Shown here: piece after piece, positions 45,132 through 54,333 of the stretch
How the letters are laid out: every line of letters begins with the position of its first letter
Numbering within the stretch: position 1 is the stretch's first letter
Origin: DATFVA01 sp963774455
Lineage (GTDB): Bacteria; Bacteroidota; Ignavibacteria; Ignavibacteriales; Ignavibacteriaceae
Length of the DNA: 64,000 nt
Assembly (NCBI GenBank): GCA_963774455.1
Contig: CAVZFD010000005.1
Span: 1,550,001 to 1,614,000 of the forward strand
Direction: 5' to 3'
The notes under the pieces: generated by a model
Database searches by the model: none
What the model was told of the DNA's origin: nothing
The model's input: only the letters and a program-made list of their open reading frames with translations
Translations under genes and position numbers: made by a program

Positions 45132-46133
45132 TTAGTTAGATAAAATAAGCTCCTGAGATTCCTGTATTTTCTGAAGTATCTGTTCAGCAACTCTCAATGC
45201 CCGCAATCCGTCCTCGCCGGTAACCACCGGTTTGGTATTAGTCAATACAGAATCGATGAACAGCTGAAGTTCATACTGAAGAGCATTCTGTTCCTTAATT
45301 TCAGGCTGTTCATAGATAACTCTCTTTTTCTTCTCCCCCACTCCCATCTCACCGAATGAAATTGTGGTACTGCCTGTATCCTGATCCAGCGGGACAAGTC
45401 TGTATACTTCCGAAAGTCCGGTAATAAAATCGAGAGATATATAATTATCTCTCTGGAAGATCCGCATTTTCCTCATCTTTTTCTGTGAGATCCTGCTGGC
45501 TGTAACATTGGCAACAGCGCCGTTCTCAAATTTGATCCTTGCATTAGCTATATCAATCGAATCGGAAACAACGGCAACACCGGATGCATCTATCTGCTGT
45601 ACCTTACTTTTTATGAGACTAAGGATAATATCAATATCGTGGATCATAAGATCCAGCACAACCGCAACATCAGTACCGCGGGGATTGAACTGTGCGAGCC
45701 TGTCGGTCTGAATAAACTTAGGCTCAAGAATATACCGTTCAAGAGATACAAGGGCGGGGTTGAACCGTTCTATATGTCCAACCTGCAGATTAAGATTTTT
45801 ATCGGAAGCCAGTTTAACCAGCTCTTCGGCCTGAGGTATTGTAGCAGTTATCGGTTTTTCTATAAAGACAGGTTTCCCGGCGTTCAGGCATTCTTTTGCA
45901 ATATCATAATGAGCACTGGTAGTAGCAGCGACAGAGACAGCGTCAACCACTTTAAGCAGGTCCTGAAGGTTATCAAAATATTCAGTGCCGAATTCCTCAC
46001 TTGCAGTTTTCGACTGAAGCTGATTAATATCATATACACCGGTTAATTTACAGTTCGGAATGGCCGTAAACATTTTAGCATGCAGTTTTCCAAGATGTCC
46101 TGTTCCGGCTACGCCGACTTTTAATCTTTCCAT
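45132..46133 (-). CDS. Gfo/Idh/MocA-family oxidoreductase
   Basis: 333 residues. The N-terminal Rossmann domain begins LKVGVAGTGHLGKLHAKMF; the EKP motif of the family is in KPVFIEKPITATIP, followed by LQVGHIERFNPA and the C-terminal beta-sheet domain. The members act on sugars and sugar nucleotides with NAD(P). The GHIERFNP motif resembles UDP-GlcNAc/UDP-sugar 3-dehydrogenase-like enzymes next to lipid A genes in Bacteroidota; that is suggestive only. Confidence 0.88.
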   Translation of the reverse strand: MERLKVGVAGTGHLGKLHAKMFTAIPNCKLTGVYDINQLQSKTASEEFGTEYFDNLQDLLKVVDAVSVAATTSAHYDIAKECLNAGKPVFIEKPITATIPQAEELVKLASDKNLNLQVGHIERFNPALVSLERYILEPKFIQTDRLAQFNPRGTDVAVVLDLMIHDIDIILSLIKSKVQQIDASGVAVVSDSIDIANARIKFENGAVANVTASRISQKKMRKMRIFQRDNYISLDFITGLSEVYRLVPLDQDTGSTTISFGEMGVGEKKKRVIYEQPEIKEQNALQYELQLFIDSVLTNTKPVVTGEDGLRALRVAEQILQKIQESQELILSN

Positions 46134-46142
46134 TTCTATCCG

Positions 46143-47363
46143 TTATTGTTTACTGAAAATTTTAGCATACCCGATTATATGGTCATATCCGCCCAAATCG
46201 GGATCATTATAATACAAAAATACGTAATAAATATTTGAAGTATCCCAGCTGTTTCCTTCCAGGGTGTACCAGTCGATATTGTTTATAGCATTCCCTGAGG
46301 TCTCGCCTATGACATACTGGTAATCGTAGATCCCCCGTTTAAGCTGGGTGGTCAGGCTATACACTCCGTCCTGTTCTTTCAACTTATAAGCCGGTTCAAC
46401 CAGCCAGTTATTAAACGCCCCCACCAAAAAAATATCACTGGATATCGGGTCAGGCGGTCTTATTGAGAAAACAACATCCATATAAGTTGCATAATCGTTT
46501 TTATAATTTAACAAGATTTCTCCGCCGTTCAGATCAGGGGGACCCTCCTCAAAGAATCTTGAGTACTCAAGTCCATCAAACTGAGCTTTAACCGTTTCAC
46601 CCGTAAACTTATTATAATTTCTTATATCAGTCTGTCTATATTCATTACCGGGTTGAATATCTCTTATTGTGAAAGTAAACTTTCTATTGCCATCCCAGTA
46701 GAACTGCCTCTGATTTGTATTAAAGGAGCGGTCAACCAGATAAGGATAGTCCGTTTTGTGGTTCTCTATGATTTCAAGATGATCTACAAACATAGGGTGA
46801 TAATTCTGCGGTAGATTAATCTCTGAGGTTATATTAAAAATATAGGAAAGCTGAGTCGGAAAATATGTTTTATCTTCAAGCTTCTCATTGGTTAAACTTA
46901 CATTCAAGCCAAGAGCTCCTTTCACCACAACAAACTTTCCGGAAGCATAAACTCTTGAGGTATCATAAGTATCAGTTATATAATACCGCCATTTACCCGA
47001 CCATGGAAAAGTAATCTGTCCACCTTTATCAGGGAAAGATTCCTGGAAGTGATACCTTGCTTCCTTCACTGTCACGGGCAGTACATAATAATCAGGGTTA
47101 TTAAAAATATTGTGTCCATGGTTCGCAAGAAACAAATTGCCTGCCGGCGTCCAGTTTTTATCGCAGAAACGAAAAACGAAAGTCAACTGAGGAACGACTT
47201 TAGCCTGCACATCAAATTCAATAGTAAGCCTGCCGTCTGCAATAACCGGAAGAGATGTTACGTCATCACCCGGGTATGCGATTAAAGATTTGATTGAGAT
47301 ATTCTCCTGCGCAGTAATTACCGCAGGCAGAATTGCAGTCAGAAAAAATAATATTTTATACAA
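46143..47363 (-). CDS. Type IX secretion system plug protein (DUF5103)
   Basis: 406 residues. The signal peptide ends near VITAQ. The N-terminal plug domain has SLPVIADGRLTIEFDVQA, LTFVFRFCDKNWTPAGN and QITFPWSGKWRYYITD. The C-terminal domain has FLVGAFNNWLVEPAYKL and GIYDYQYVIGE, resembling a starch-binding-like sandwich. In Bacteroidota this protein plugs the giant SprA channel of type IX secretion. It fits the sorting-domain protein at 37851-40130, although the channel gene itself is not in the window. Confidence 0.87.
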   Translation of the reverse strand: MYKILFFLTAILPAVITAQENISIKSLIAYPGDDVTSLPVIADGRLTIEFDVQAKVVPQLTFVFRFCDKNWTPAGNLFLANHGHNIFNNPDYYVLPVTVKEARYHFQESFPDKGGQITFPWSGKWRYYITDTYDTSRVYASGKFVVVKGALGLNVSLTNEKLEDKTYFPTQLSYIFNITSEINLPQNYHPMFVDHLEIIENHKTDYPYLVDRSFNTNQRQFYWDGNRKFTFTIRDIQPGNEYRQTDIRNYNKFTGETVKAQFDGLEYSRFFEEGPPDLNGGEILLNYKNDYATYMDVVFSIRPPDPISSDIFLVGAFNNWLVEPAYKLKEQDGVYSLTTQLKRGIYDYQYVIGETSGNAINNIDWYTLEGNSWDTSNIYYVFLYYNDPDLGGYDHIIGYAKIFSKQ

Positions 47364-47371
47364 TGTTTCCC

Positions 47372-47611
47372 CTAAATGTTAAAGATTTCCACACATTTAA
47401 TTGCCTGGTACGGAACAAAAATTCTAACCTGTTCGGTTTCCCTTGAGGTTTCAAGAAGAAGACCGTCGTCATAAGCTTCGGTTAGTTTTCCGGATTTAAA
47501 AACTATTTCATAAATAGGCGTATCTGAATTAGGATCCATTGTTAGTCCATAATTTTCGTACAAAGTAATATGCACTGTTTTGCCTAAAAATTTCTTCCAT
47601 TCCATTTTCAT
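47372..47611 (-). CDS. Small conserved-looking hypothetical protein
   Basis: 79 residues. It is soluble and composed of short strands (KTVHITLYENYGLTMD, YEIVFKSGKLTEAYDDG, VRIFVPYQAIKCVEIF), a compact SH3- or Sm-like pattern. It overlaps the end of the upstream gene by 4 nt and is 8 nt before the T9SS plug gene, so it is in the same operon. Function unknown; the operon context argues that it is real. Confidence 0.65.
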   Translation of the reverse strand: MKMEWKKFLGKTVHITLYENYGLTMDPNSDTPIYEIVFKSGKLTEAYDDGLLLETSRETEQVRIFVPYQAIKCVEIFNI

Positions 47612-48342
47612 TGATCATCTCCCTGGTTTAGGAACTGGTTTATATTTCTAAGAAAATCGTTAATATCAGCGCAGAGATAATACTTTTTTATGAATTGCGA
47701 TGCAATAGTAACTTCTCCGGCATTGACGTAGTTTGCATACCCGGCGGCAATTGCTGATACATTCTGCCTGCTCAGGTTGCAGTTATACTCACCTGATTCG
47801 GTAAATGAATCCAGGTAATCGATAATATCCTCATTTTCCTGGATAAAGAGGTCATAGATATCGGAATTGACAATATAAATTTGTCCGCTTTCATATTTCC
47901 AGCAGTTAACAGGAAGGAAAATATCCGAATCATCATTATCGCTGTTAAAGTATTCAAAATCGGGGTTGCCGGTAACAATAATCTCTCCTCCCTCTTCATT
48001 CGAGAACATATCATAAGGTTCCATCGTTCCGCTCCGGATAGAATCGGCAAGCAGGAATTCATCAATTGTATTAAAAATGTAGAATGTGTAGTCGGGCAGA
48101 TCTCCCGCGGAGGTCGAATCGATAACAATATACTCATCCACACTGTCGCCGTCGAGGTCAACTGTGTAATCGCGGGGATTACTGAAAGTCATCTCGAATA
48201 TGATATTGTTAGTTTCATTATCAGTGACGGTAAGGAGTGAATCGTGTAACTGAGCAGAAAAAAGGTCGAATGTGAAAATCTGCTGAGGGAATGCAGTGCC
48301 GGCGGAAAGAGCAATTAAAACAAGAAAGAAAATTTTCTTCAT
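47608..48342 (-). CDS. Exported acidic protein of unknown function
   Basis: 244 residues with a signal peptide (LVLIALSAGTAFPQ). The mature part is acidic and contains VDLDGDSVDEYIVID, a calcium-binding FG-GAP/VCBS-type loop, then several NDD/DDSD-rich strands. No known domain covers the rest. It starts the short operon continuing to the small protein and the T9SS plug. Secreted or periplasmic location is inferred from the signal peptide. Confidence 0.65.
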   Translation of the reverse strand: MKKIFFLVLIALSAGTAFPQQIFTFDLFSAQLHDSLLTVTDNETNNIIFEMTFSNPRDYTVDLDGDSVDEYIVIDSTSAGDLPDYTFYIFNTIDEFLLADSIRSGTMEPYDMFSNEEGGEIIVTGNPDFEYFNSDNDDSDIFLPVNCWKYESGQIYIVNSDIYDLFIQENEDIIDYLDSFTESGEYNCNLSRQNVSAIAAGYANYVNAGEVTIASQFIKKYYLCADINDFLRNINQFLNQGDDQ

Positions 48343-48477
48343 AAAACCCGGATATTTTTCTTTCTCTAATATAGCTTAAATGAAATAATATAACAGTTCA
48401 AATAAAATATAATTATTCTAATCAGGAGAATTTATATATTACTCTGCCGAGTTCAGAGCCCGATATACCTTTGATAT

Positions 48478-50301
48478 TCAGAGAGGAAGATAAAACCTGA
48501 ATTCACTGCCTTCTCCAGGACTGCTTTCAACGGTAATTGAACCCCCCTGAGCCTGAACAAACTCTTTTGAAATTGCTAACCCAAGCCCCCAACCGCGTTC
48601 GGTTTTTTGACCCAAACGGCTGAACCTGCCAAAAAGCTTCCTTTGATCTTCCAAAGAAATGCCCGGGCCATAATCTTTTACAGAAAAGCGGACGGTATCA
48701 GTCTCCTGGCCGGCCGACAAAATAATTTTACTATTTTGTTTTGAATAGCGGATTGCATTATTAAGTAGATTGACAAGAACCCATACAGTTTTTTCTACAT
48801 CTACCTGAATTGGGGGAAGATTATCTTCGATTCTTGTCTCTAGCTGAATATTTTTTTCAGATAGAAGGATCATTAATGCTGTAGCTGCATAATCAATTAT
48901 GTCTTCCGGCAGGGCAGATGTATAATTCAACCTGATATTGCCTGTTTCAATTTGCGAGAAGTTCAGAATTTCGTTTATTACTCTGCTTAACCTGTTGCTC
49001 TGATCCTTAATTGATTGAATTAGTCCCTGTTGTTCATTATTTAATATCCCGATTCGTGAATCCTCTAAAAGTTTTATCGTAAGATTTATGGAGGAGATCG
49101 GAGTCTTCATTTCGTGAGAAACTGTTGAAATCAATTTCGTTTTTGCAACATCCCTTTCTTCATATCTTGTTATATTTTTTAACAATATCATATTGCCCAT
49201 ATTCCGGGCAGCGAGGTTTTCTGATTCTGTAATTATTGGTATGACTTCTTTCTCATAATAGAACTCTTTATCGCTTTTAACTATCCTGATGCTTTTTACA
49301 TCATTATCTGTTTCGTTTTTGTTCGAAAATAAAGGTGAGATTATTTCCTTTATGAAATCATTTCTATGAGCTAATTCAGTTATAACTTCATTATTCAGTT
49401 CAGCCACACCAATTCCCGAAAGCTCTGCCATCACCTGGTTTACAAGCACAACCCTATTATTTATATCAAGGACAAGGATGCCATCCTGCATATTGTGAAC
49501 TAATGCCTCAAGGCGTTTGTTTGCAGTAAGCAATTCTCCGATTTGTTTTGTCTCATATTCTTTTAACCTTTCAGACATCTCATTAAAAGCATTAGCCAAC
49601 TGCCCAATTTCATCCGTGGAATTCACTTCAATTTTCTGGTCATACTCCTTCCGGCTTACTGCTTCAATTTTTTCTGTGAGAGCTTTTAATGGTTTAACAA
49701 TACGCGAAGGGAATGTAAATACAAAAAATAATGTTATTGCAACACTTACAATTGCTGCAATCATTGTATAGATTATCACATCACCGGCTTTTCTTTCTGC
49801 GACCGCATTTTTCATTTTGATTGAAGCCATATTCAGCGAATAAATATTCACAATTGTATTTTTAACCTCTGCGTAAGATTTTTTAAACTCACTGAGTGAA
49901 ATAATATTGACGGGAGATCCGGCAGGCCGCTTTTTTAAATAAATAGAATATTCCGATTGAAGTCTGTTTACCAATTCCCGTTCGCCCGGCTCTGTTATGT
50001 TTGATTTTTCACTGCTTAGGTTACTTTCAAAAATTTTCCTGGCAGTATTATATCTCATTTGCATGCTTGTGTCAGGCATGGTCTGCGAGGGGAGGCTATA
50101 TTCCATCAGACTTGAGTACATTTCATCAAGAGATATAAGCATAGCTGTAGAATAATCAATTGTCCTATAATTATCGACAATAGTTCCTTTAGAATTCTGC
50201 GCGAGGTTATTAACAAAAACGATTGCTACAACACTTAAGGTTACTATTATAAAAAAAAGAAAAAGTACGCCGGAAAATATTTTACTTTTTATTGTTTTCA
50301 T
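48478..50301 (-). CDS. Membrane sensor histidine kinase (HAMP-PAS-HisKA-HATPase)
   Basis: 607 residues from the ATG at 50301; a start at 50325 would add eight odd residues. TM1 lies near residues 8-30, a periplasmic domain of about 150 residues follows, then TM2 (about 180-200), HAMP (RIVKPLKALTEKIEAVSRKEY), PAS (about 265-380, MQDGILVLDINNRVVLVNQV), HisKA (STVSHEMKTPISSINLTIKLL) and HATPase_c (VWVLVNLLNNAIRYSK, DYGPGISL, GWGLGLAISKEFV). It overlaps the end of the KdpD-like gene by 20 nt. In canonical kdp loci the kinase half is fused to KdpD; here it seems to be a separate protein. No kdpE is found next to it. Confidence 0.88.
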   Translation of the reverse strand: MKTIKSKIFSGVLFLFFIIVTLSVVAIVFVNNLAQNSKGTIVDNYRTIDYSTAMLISLDEMYSSLMEYSLPSQTMPDTSMQMRYNTARKIFESNLSSEKSNITEPGERELVNRLQSEYSIYLKKRPAGSPVNIISLSEFKKSYAEVKNTIVNIYSLNMASIKMKNAVAERKAGDVIIYTMIAAIVSVAITLFFVFTFPSRIVKPLKALTEKIEAVSRKEYDQKIEVNSTDEIGQLANAFNEMSERLKEYETKQIGELLTANKRLEALVHNMQDGILVLDINNRVVLVNQVMAELSGIGVAELNNEVITELAHRNDFIKEIISPLFSNKNETDNDVKSIRIVKSDKEFYYEKEVIPIITESENLAARNMGNMILLKNITRYEERDVAKTKLISTVSHEMKTPISSINLTIKLLEDSRIGILNNEQQGLIQSIKDQSNRLSRVINEILNFSQIETGNIRLNYTSALPEDIIDYAATALMILLSEKNIQLETRIEDNLPPIQVDVEKTVWVLVNLLNNAIRYSKQNSKIILSAGQETDTVRFSVKDYGPGISLEDQRKLFGRFSRLGQKTERGWGLGLAISKEFVQAQGGSITVESSPGEGSEFRFYLPL

Positions 50302-51430
50302 ATGTTGACACCAATAATATATCAATATTCTTTTTTGAAGTTAGGACGGTCAATTCTCTAAATAAATCATTTGGTTTTAACCTATAAAATATGGAGAATT
50401 CCGGCTTTCCAATTATGATCAGGGCTGCTTCTTTCTTAACAGCAAATTCTACTATTGATTTTGCTATCTCAGCATTCTGAATTTCCTCAACTTCTGCCCC
50501 AAGCTCAGCTGCAAGCTTAAAATTATTCAACAAATGCCTTTGAAGTTCAGGATCAATCCTATACGGTTTTTCCTTTTTAGTCTGAATATAAACGACATAC
50601 CATTTTGAACTATATAGTGCTGCTAACCTTGATGATCTTCTTATTAATTTTTTACCCGAATCATAATTTGAACTTAATGCGGTGACTATTGCATTCATTC
50701 TACCTCGTGCCGCAAGCGGGATCTCCTTTATTATTTTCCTTTCTACCTGCCTTGATACTTCTTTTAACGCAAGGTCTCTCAGCTGTAAAAGCTTATCTTC
50801 CTGAAAAAAATTCTGCAGTGCAATCGGCACTTTCTTCAGGTCATAGATTTTTCCTTCTTTAAGCCTGTCAATAAGCTCATTAATAGTCAGGTCAACATTA
50901 ACTACTTCATCAGCGGAATGAATAATATTATCAGGGACTCTTTCTGTAATTTTTATCCCCGTTATTTTTTCAACCAGGTCGTTTATACTTTCAATATGCT
51001 GAATATTTACTGTACTTATAACACTAATACCGGCTTCTATTAATTCCTTAACATCCTGCCATCGTTTTTCATTTTTAGAACCCGGTATATTAGTATGTGC
51101 GAGTTCATCAACAAGCACAATTTCGGGTTTATGAAGATGTATTGCCTCTATGTCCATTTCTTCAAGCTGTTTCCCTTTGTAAAAAATCTTTTTCCGGGCT
51201 ATTGATGGAATTCCCTCAGTAAGTTTTGCTGTCTCAATTCTTCCATGCGTTTCAATGTACCCGATCATAACATCTACTTTTTCCTTTGCCATTTCCCGGG
51301 CTTCAAGCAACATCCTATAAGTTTTTCCAACACCAGCTGCCAGGCCAATATAAATTTTCAGCTTTCCTTTTTTTGAGGAACGGATAAGCTCCAGAAATCT
51401 TCCGGCTGATATGGAAATCTGAGGTTCCAT
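50282..51430 (-). CDS. kdpD: KdpD sensor half: KdpD domain plus universal-stress domain, no kinase
   Basis: 382 residues. The N-terminal KdpD domain (about 20-230) has a Walker A at 29-37 (GLAAGVGKT), then MIGYIETHGRIETAKL, ILVDELAHTNIPGSK-like VLVDELAHTNIPGS, VISTVNIQHIESIND and KITERVPDNIIHSADEV. A universal stress protein-like domain (about 240-375: RMNAIVTALSS, AALIIIGKPEFSIFYRL) ends it. Full KdpD proteins continue with four membrane helices, GAF and a kinase; all of these are missing. The adjacent kinase gene overlaps by 20 nt. Together they may replace full-length KdpD in sensing potassium limitation. The domain call is firm; the pairing is inferred. Confidence 0.88.
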   Translation of the reverse strand: MEPQISISAGRFLELIRSSKKGKLKIYIGLAAGVGKTYRMLLEAREMAKEKVDVMIGYIETHGRIETAKLTEGIPSIARKKIFYKGKQLEEMDIEAIHLHKPEIVLVDELAHTNIPGSKNEKRWQDVKELIEAGISVISTVNIQHIESINDLVEKITGIKITERVPDNIIHSADEVVNVDLTINELIDRLKEGKIYDLKKVPIALQNFFQEDKLLQLRDLALKEVSRQVERKIIKEIPLAARGRMNAIVTALSSNYDSGKKLIRRSSRLAALYSSKWYVVYIQTKKEKPYRIDPELQRHLLNNFKLAAELGAEVEEIQNAEIAKSIVEFAVKKEAALIIIGKPEFSIFYRLKPNDLFRELTVLTSKKNIDILLVSTYENNKK

Positions 51431-51434
51431 GATA

Positions 51435-52130
51435 TTACAGTGTTAAACCAGCAACAAGATATGCTTTTTCGATTCGGGGATTTACGATAAATGAAACAAA
51501 AACCGGCATAGTCACGTCTTTTGAAAATAGAATGTCTTTAGTTGCTTTTATTCCTATATTGAGAACATTAAAATTTTCTGTGTTATAAAATAATGAATTC
51601 TCTTTGCTCCCGCCCGAAGCGCCGAAGAATATATTAAAATTAATATCATTTATTTTTGTATTATATGTCAATTCAATATAAGTATTGTTACCGGCCTTAT
51701 TATAAAAATTATAATACCCTGCTAACATTATCGGGATATCGTTAGCTCCTATTATCAGTCCAGCCTCAAGCAAATGGGCGCCTGTAACAGCATCAAAATT
51801 AAAAAAACTTTTGCCGGCATTGGGATAATAATAATCTGTTATAATCGGTGCTATATTTACTCTGCCTAATTCTAAATTATAGCTAAGCCAGGTACCAATC
51901 TCGTCCGAGGAAGCCGTCTGATTAGATAAAGTGTAAGCTCCCCATAATCCAATATTAAAATTGGTGTATGAAAATATTATATAAGGCTGGGCGCTTGGTG
52001 TTGATGCGACATCAATTCCGCGCCAGACATAACGGCTGACTAAATCTATATTTGGCGATACAGTAAATTTGTCCTGAGAAAATGCCGAAGTTGATAATAT
52101 TAAGAGCAATATTAGAATTTTACTATTCAT
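51435..52130 (-). CDS. Outer-membrane porin-like protein (TorF type)
   Basis: 231 residues. The signal peptide ends at TSAFSQ. The start of the mature part, NIDLVSRYVWRGIDVASTPSAQPYI, is characteristic of small outer-membrane proteins with the 'SxYVWRGxxxS' motif (TorF/Gcw-Chp family). Alternating amphipathic strands follow and the protein ends in AYLVAGLTL. It lies between kdpC and kdpD, an association seen in some Bacteroidota kdp loci. Ion passage is a guess from context. Confidence 0.75.
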   Translation of the reverse strand: MNSKILILLLILSTSAFSQDKFTVSPNIDLVSRYVWRGIDVASTPSAQPYIIFSYTNFNIGLWGAYTLSNQTASSDEIGTWLSYNLELGRVNIAPIITDYYYPNAGKSFFNFDAVTGAHLLEAGLIIGANDIPIMLAGYYNFYNKAGNNTYIELTYNTKINDINFNIFFGASGGSKENSLFYNTENFNVLNIGIKATKDILFSKDVTMPVFVSFIVNPRIEKAYLVAGLTL

Positions 52131-52714
52131 TTTTTAAATAATGGTTAGGTTTTGATAATTCATCAAGTGCAAGATTTAATTTTAAGACATTCACTCTTGC
52201 AGTCCCAAATAATCCGAGCAGTGGAGGATCGATATTCTTTTGTACTAACCTTTTTAAATCAGCCCTATCTATTTTCCTTTCTTTAGCGATTCGAGGAATT
52301 TGAATGAAAGCTGCCTGTGGAGAAATATGAGGATCCAGGCCTGATCCGGATGCAGTTACCAATTCTGATGGTAATTCACTTCTTTTTACGTCTGGATTTT
52401 TCTCTAGGAAATCATCTATTCTCTTTTCTAATTCTTTAAGATAGCGGGGATTAGTTGATCCCTTATTTGAACCTCCTGCAGATGCAGCATTATAATCAAC
52501 GGCTGAAGGTCTTCCCCAGAAATATTTATTTGTATAAAATTTTTGTCCAATATTTTCAAATCCGACCAGGGTTCCATCTTTGTAAACCGGGAGTCCTTTT
52601 GCCTGATTCTGAAAAATTAAACCTATACCCCAAATTAAAAGCGGATATATAACGCCGAATATTAAAACGGTAACGAAGTTACCAGGTTCTAAGTGAATTG
52701 AGACCAGGCATCAT
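52123..52714 (-). pseudogene. kdpC: KdpC potassium-ATPase subunit, broken near its N-terminus
   Basis: A single uninterrupted frame from about 52665 down to 52123 encodes nearly all of KdpC: VTVLIFGVIYPLLIWGIG (the single membrane helix), NIGQKFYTNKYFWGRPSAV, YNAASAGGSNKGSTNP, VTASGSGLDPHISPQAA and LFGTARVNVLKLNLALDE. The start is missing from that frame. The ATG pair at 52709-52714 encodes MMPGLNSLRT in another frame. The break is at GGTAACTTCGTTACC, a perfect inverted repeat; deleting about 8 nt and adding one would give SLRTLVTVLIFG, the expected reading. kdpA and kdpB, which should precede kdpC, are absent. KdpC normally bridges KdpA and KdpB. Confidence 0.85.
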
Positions 52715-52864
52715 ACCATAATGAAATAATGATTTTTCATTACGGTATTGTCAGATCAGGAGTAGAAATAAGGGCGGTTAAAAATGAAGCGCAATTTCAG
52801 GAAAAATTTATTGCAGAGGGAATCCTTTTTTACAAGAGATGCTGAAAGTAGAATGAGGAATATG

Positions 52865-52890
52865 GAAACTCCCGGGGGGCCGGGAGTTTC
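52865..52890 (-). terminator. Strong hairpin after pntB
   Basis: GAAACTCCCGG (52865-52875) pairs with CCGGGAGTTTC (52880-52890) around GGGG. It begins 21 nt after the pntB stop on the minus strand. The T-run is weak, so it is either a terminator with a poor tail or an mRNA-stabilising stem. Confidence 0.6.
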
Positions 52891-52911
52891 TCGGAAAAAG
52901 AGCGTTATAAA

Positions 52912-54324
52912 TTACAGATTTTTTATTTCGTTGGTTAGCCTGGTCATTGCTTCTTTTGCGTCGCCGAAATACATCAGGGCGTTGGGGTAGAAGAACAATT
53001 CGTTATCGATCCCTGCATAACCTACGTTAAGTGAACGCTTGTTGATTACAACTGTCTTCGCGTAATCTACGTTCAGGATGGGCATTCCATAAATAGGACT
53101 ACTCTTATCGTGACGGGCAGCAGGATTAACAACGTCATTAGCCCCGATAACTATAACAACATCAGTGTTGGAGAAATCGTCATTTATATCTTCCATCGCA
53201 AAGAGCTTATCGTATGGAACCTGTGCTTCAGCAAGAAGCACGTTCATATGACCCGGCATTCTGCCTGCAACAGGGTGAATAGCAAATCTTACATGAACTC
53301 CCTTCTTTTCTAGGACGTTCATTAAGTCGCGCACTGCATGCTGGGCTTGTGCTACAGCCATTCCGTAACCAGGAACGATAATTACACTGCTGACCGCATC
53401 AAGAAGCATTGCAAGTTCTTCGGCATCGATCGATTTAACATCTCCTTTTGGTGAAGTTGTGCCCGTAGATTCTCCTGTAGTACCGGCCGAAGCCCAACCT
53501 CCGAGGAGTACATTCATTAGAGACCTGTTCATTCCGCGGCACATAATAAGTGTAAGGATTATTCCCGAAGCACCAACCAGTGCGCCTGCAATAATCAATT
53601 CATTATTTCCAAGCACAAAACCGGTTGTAGAACCGGCTATACCGGAGTATGAGTTTAAGAGCGAAATAGCTACCGGCATATCAGCCCCGCCGATCGGAAG
53701 CACCAGCAAAACTCCAAGTAAAAGGGAAACCAAGGTAATAATCAATACCAATGAAATTGAACCGGGATTAATGACTAAATAAGTCCCTGCTCCAAGAACA
53801 GCCAGAACCAGGATAAGGTTAATAGGATGCTGCAGAGGATACTTAACAACCTTGCCGGTTACTATTCCCTGTAGCTTTCCGAATGCGATCATTGAGCCGG
53901 TGAAAGTTACACCGCCAATGAGCAGGCTGAGTATTATAGCCACACCCTGGTCAATCGGCAGGTTGAACGGGAGTCCCCGCTCAACCGGGTAATTCGGATT
54001 AAGTTTATAGTATTCTGCAAGAGCAACCAATGTTGAAGCGCCGCCACCGAAACCATTCAGCATACCGACCATTTGGGGCATCCCCGTCATCGGGACTTTA
54101 ACAGCAAGGATAACACCTATGAGGGAACCGATTATCACACCTATAAGGATCCATTCAAAAGTAAGTACGTGCTGATCGAACAGCGTTATGATTATCGCCA
54201 TTGCCATACCGATTGCGGCAAAAAGATTACCCTTTCGCGCTGTCTTCGGCGAACCAAGATATTTAATTCCGAATATGAAAAAAATTGAGGACACCAGGTA
54301 AGTTATTTCAATTACTACGCTCAT
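52912..54324 (-). CDS. pntB: NAD(P) transhydrogenase beta subunit
   Basis: 470 residues. Nine or so membrane helices in the N-terminal two-thirds (for example MVGMLNGFGGGASTLVALAEYY with the Gly-rich proton-channel helix) and a C-terminal NADP-binding domain: VIIVPGYGMAVAQAQHAV, VRFAIHPVAGRMPGHMNVLLAEA, VIVIGANDVVNPAA and VVINKRSLNVGYAGIDN. With the alpha subunits it couples hydride transfer from NADH to NADP+ to proton influx, supplying NADPH. Last gene of the pnt operon. Confidence 0.96.
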   Translation of the reverse strand: MSVVIEITYLVSSIFFIFGIKYLGSPKTARKGNLFAAIGMAMAIIITLFDQHVLTFEWILIGVIIGSLIGVILAVKVPMTGMPQMVGMLNGFGGGASTLVALAEYYKLNPNYPVERGLPFNLPIDQGVAIILSLLIGGVTFTGSMIAFGKLQGIVTGKVVKYPLQHPINLILVLAVLGAGTYLVINPGSISLVLIITLVSLLLGVLLVLPIGGADMPVAISLLNSYSGIAGSTTGFVLGNNELIIAGALVGASGIILTLIMCRGMNRSLMNVLLGGWASAGTTGESTGTTSPKGDVKSIDAEELAMLLDAVSSVIIVPGYGMAVAQAQHAVRDLMNVLEKKGVHVRFAIHPVAGRMPGHMNVLLAEAQVPYDKLFAMEDINDDFSNTDVVIVIGANDVVNPAARHDKSSPIYGMPILNVDYAKTVVINKRSLNVGYAGIDNELFFYPNALMYFGDAKEAMTRLTNEIKNL

Positions 54325-54333
54325 TTTTCATCC

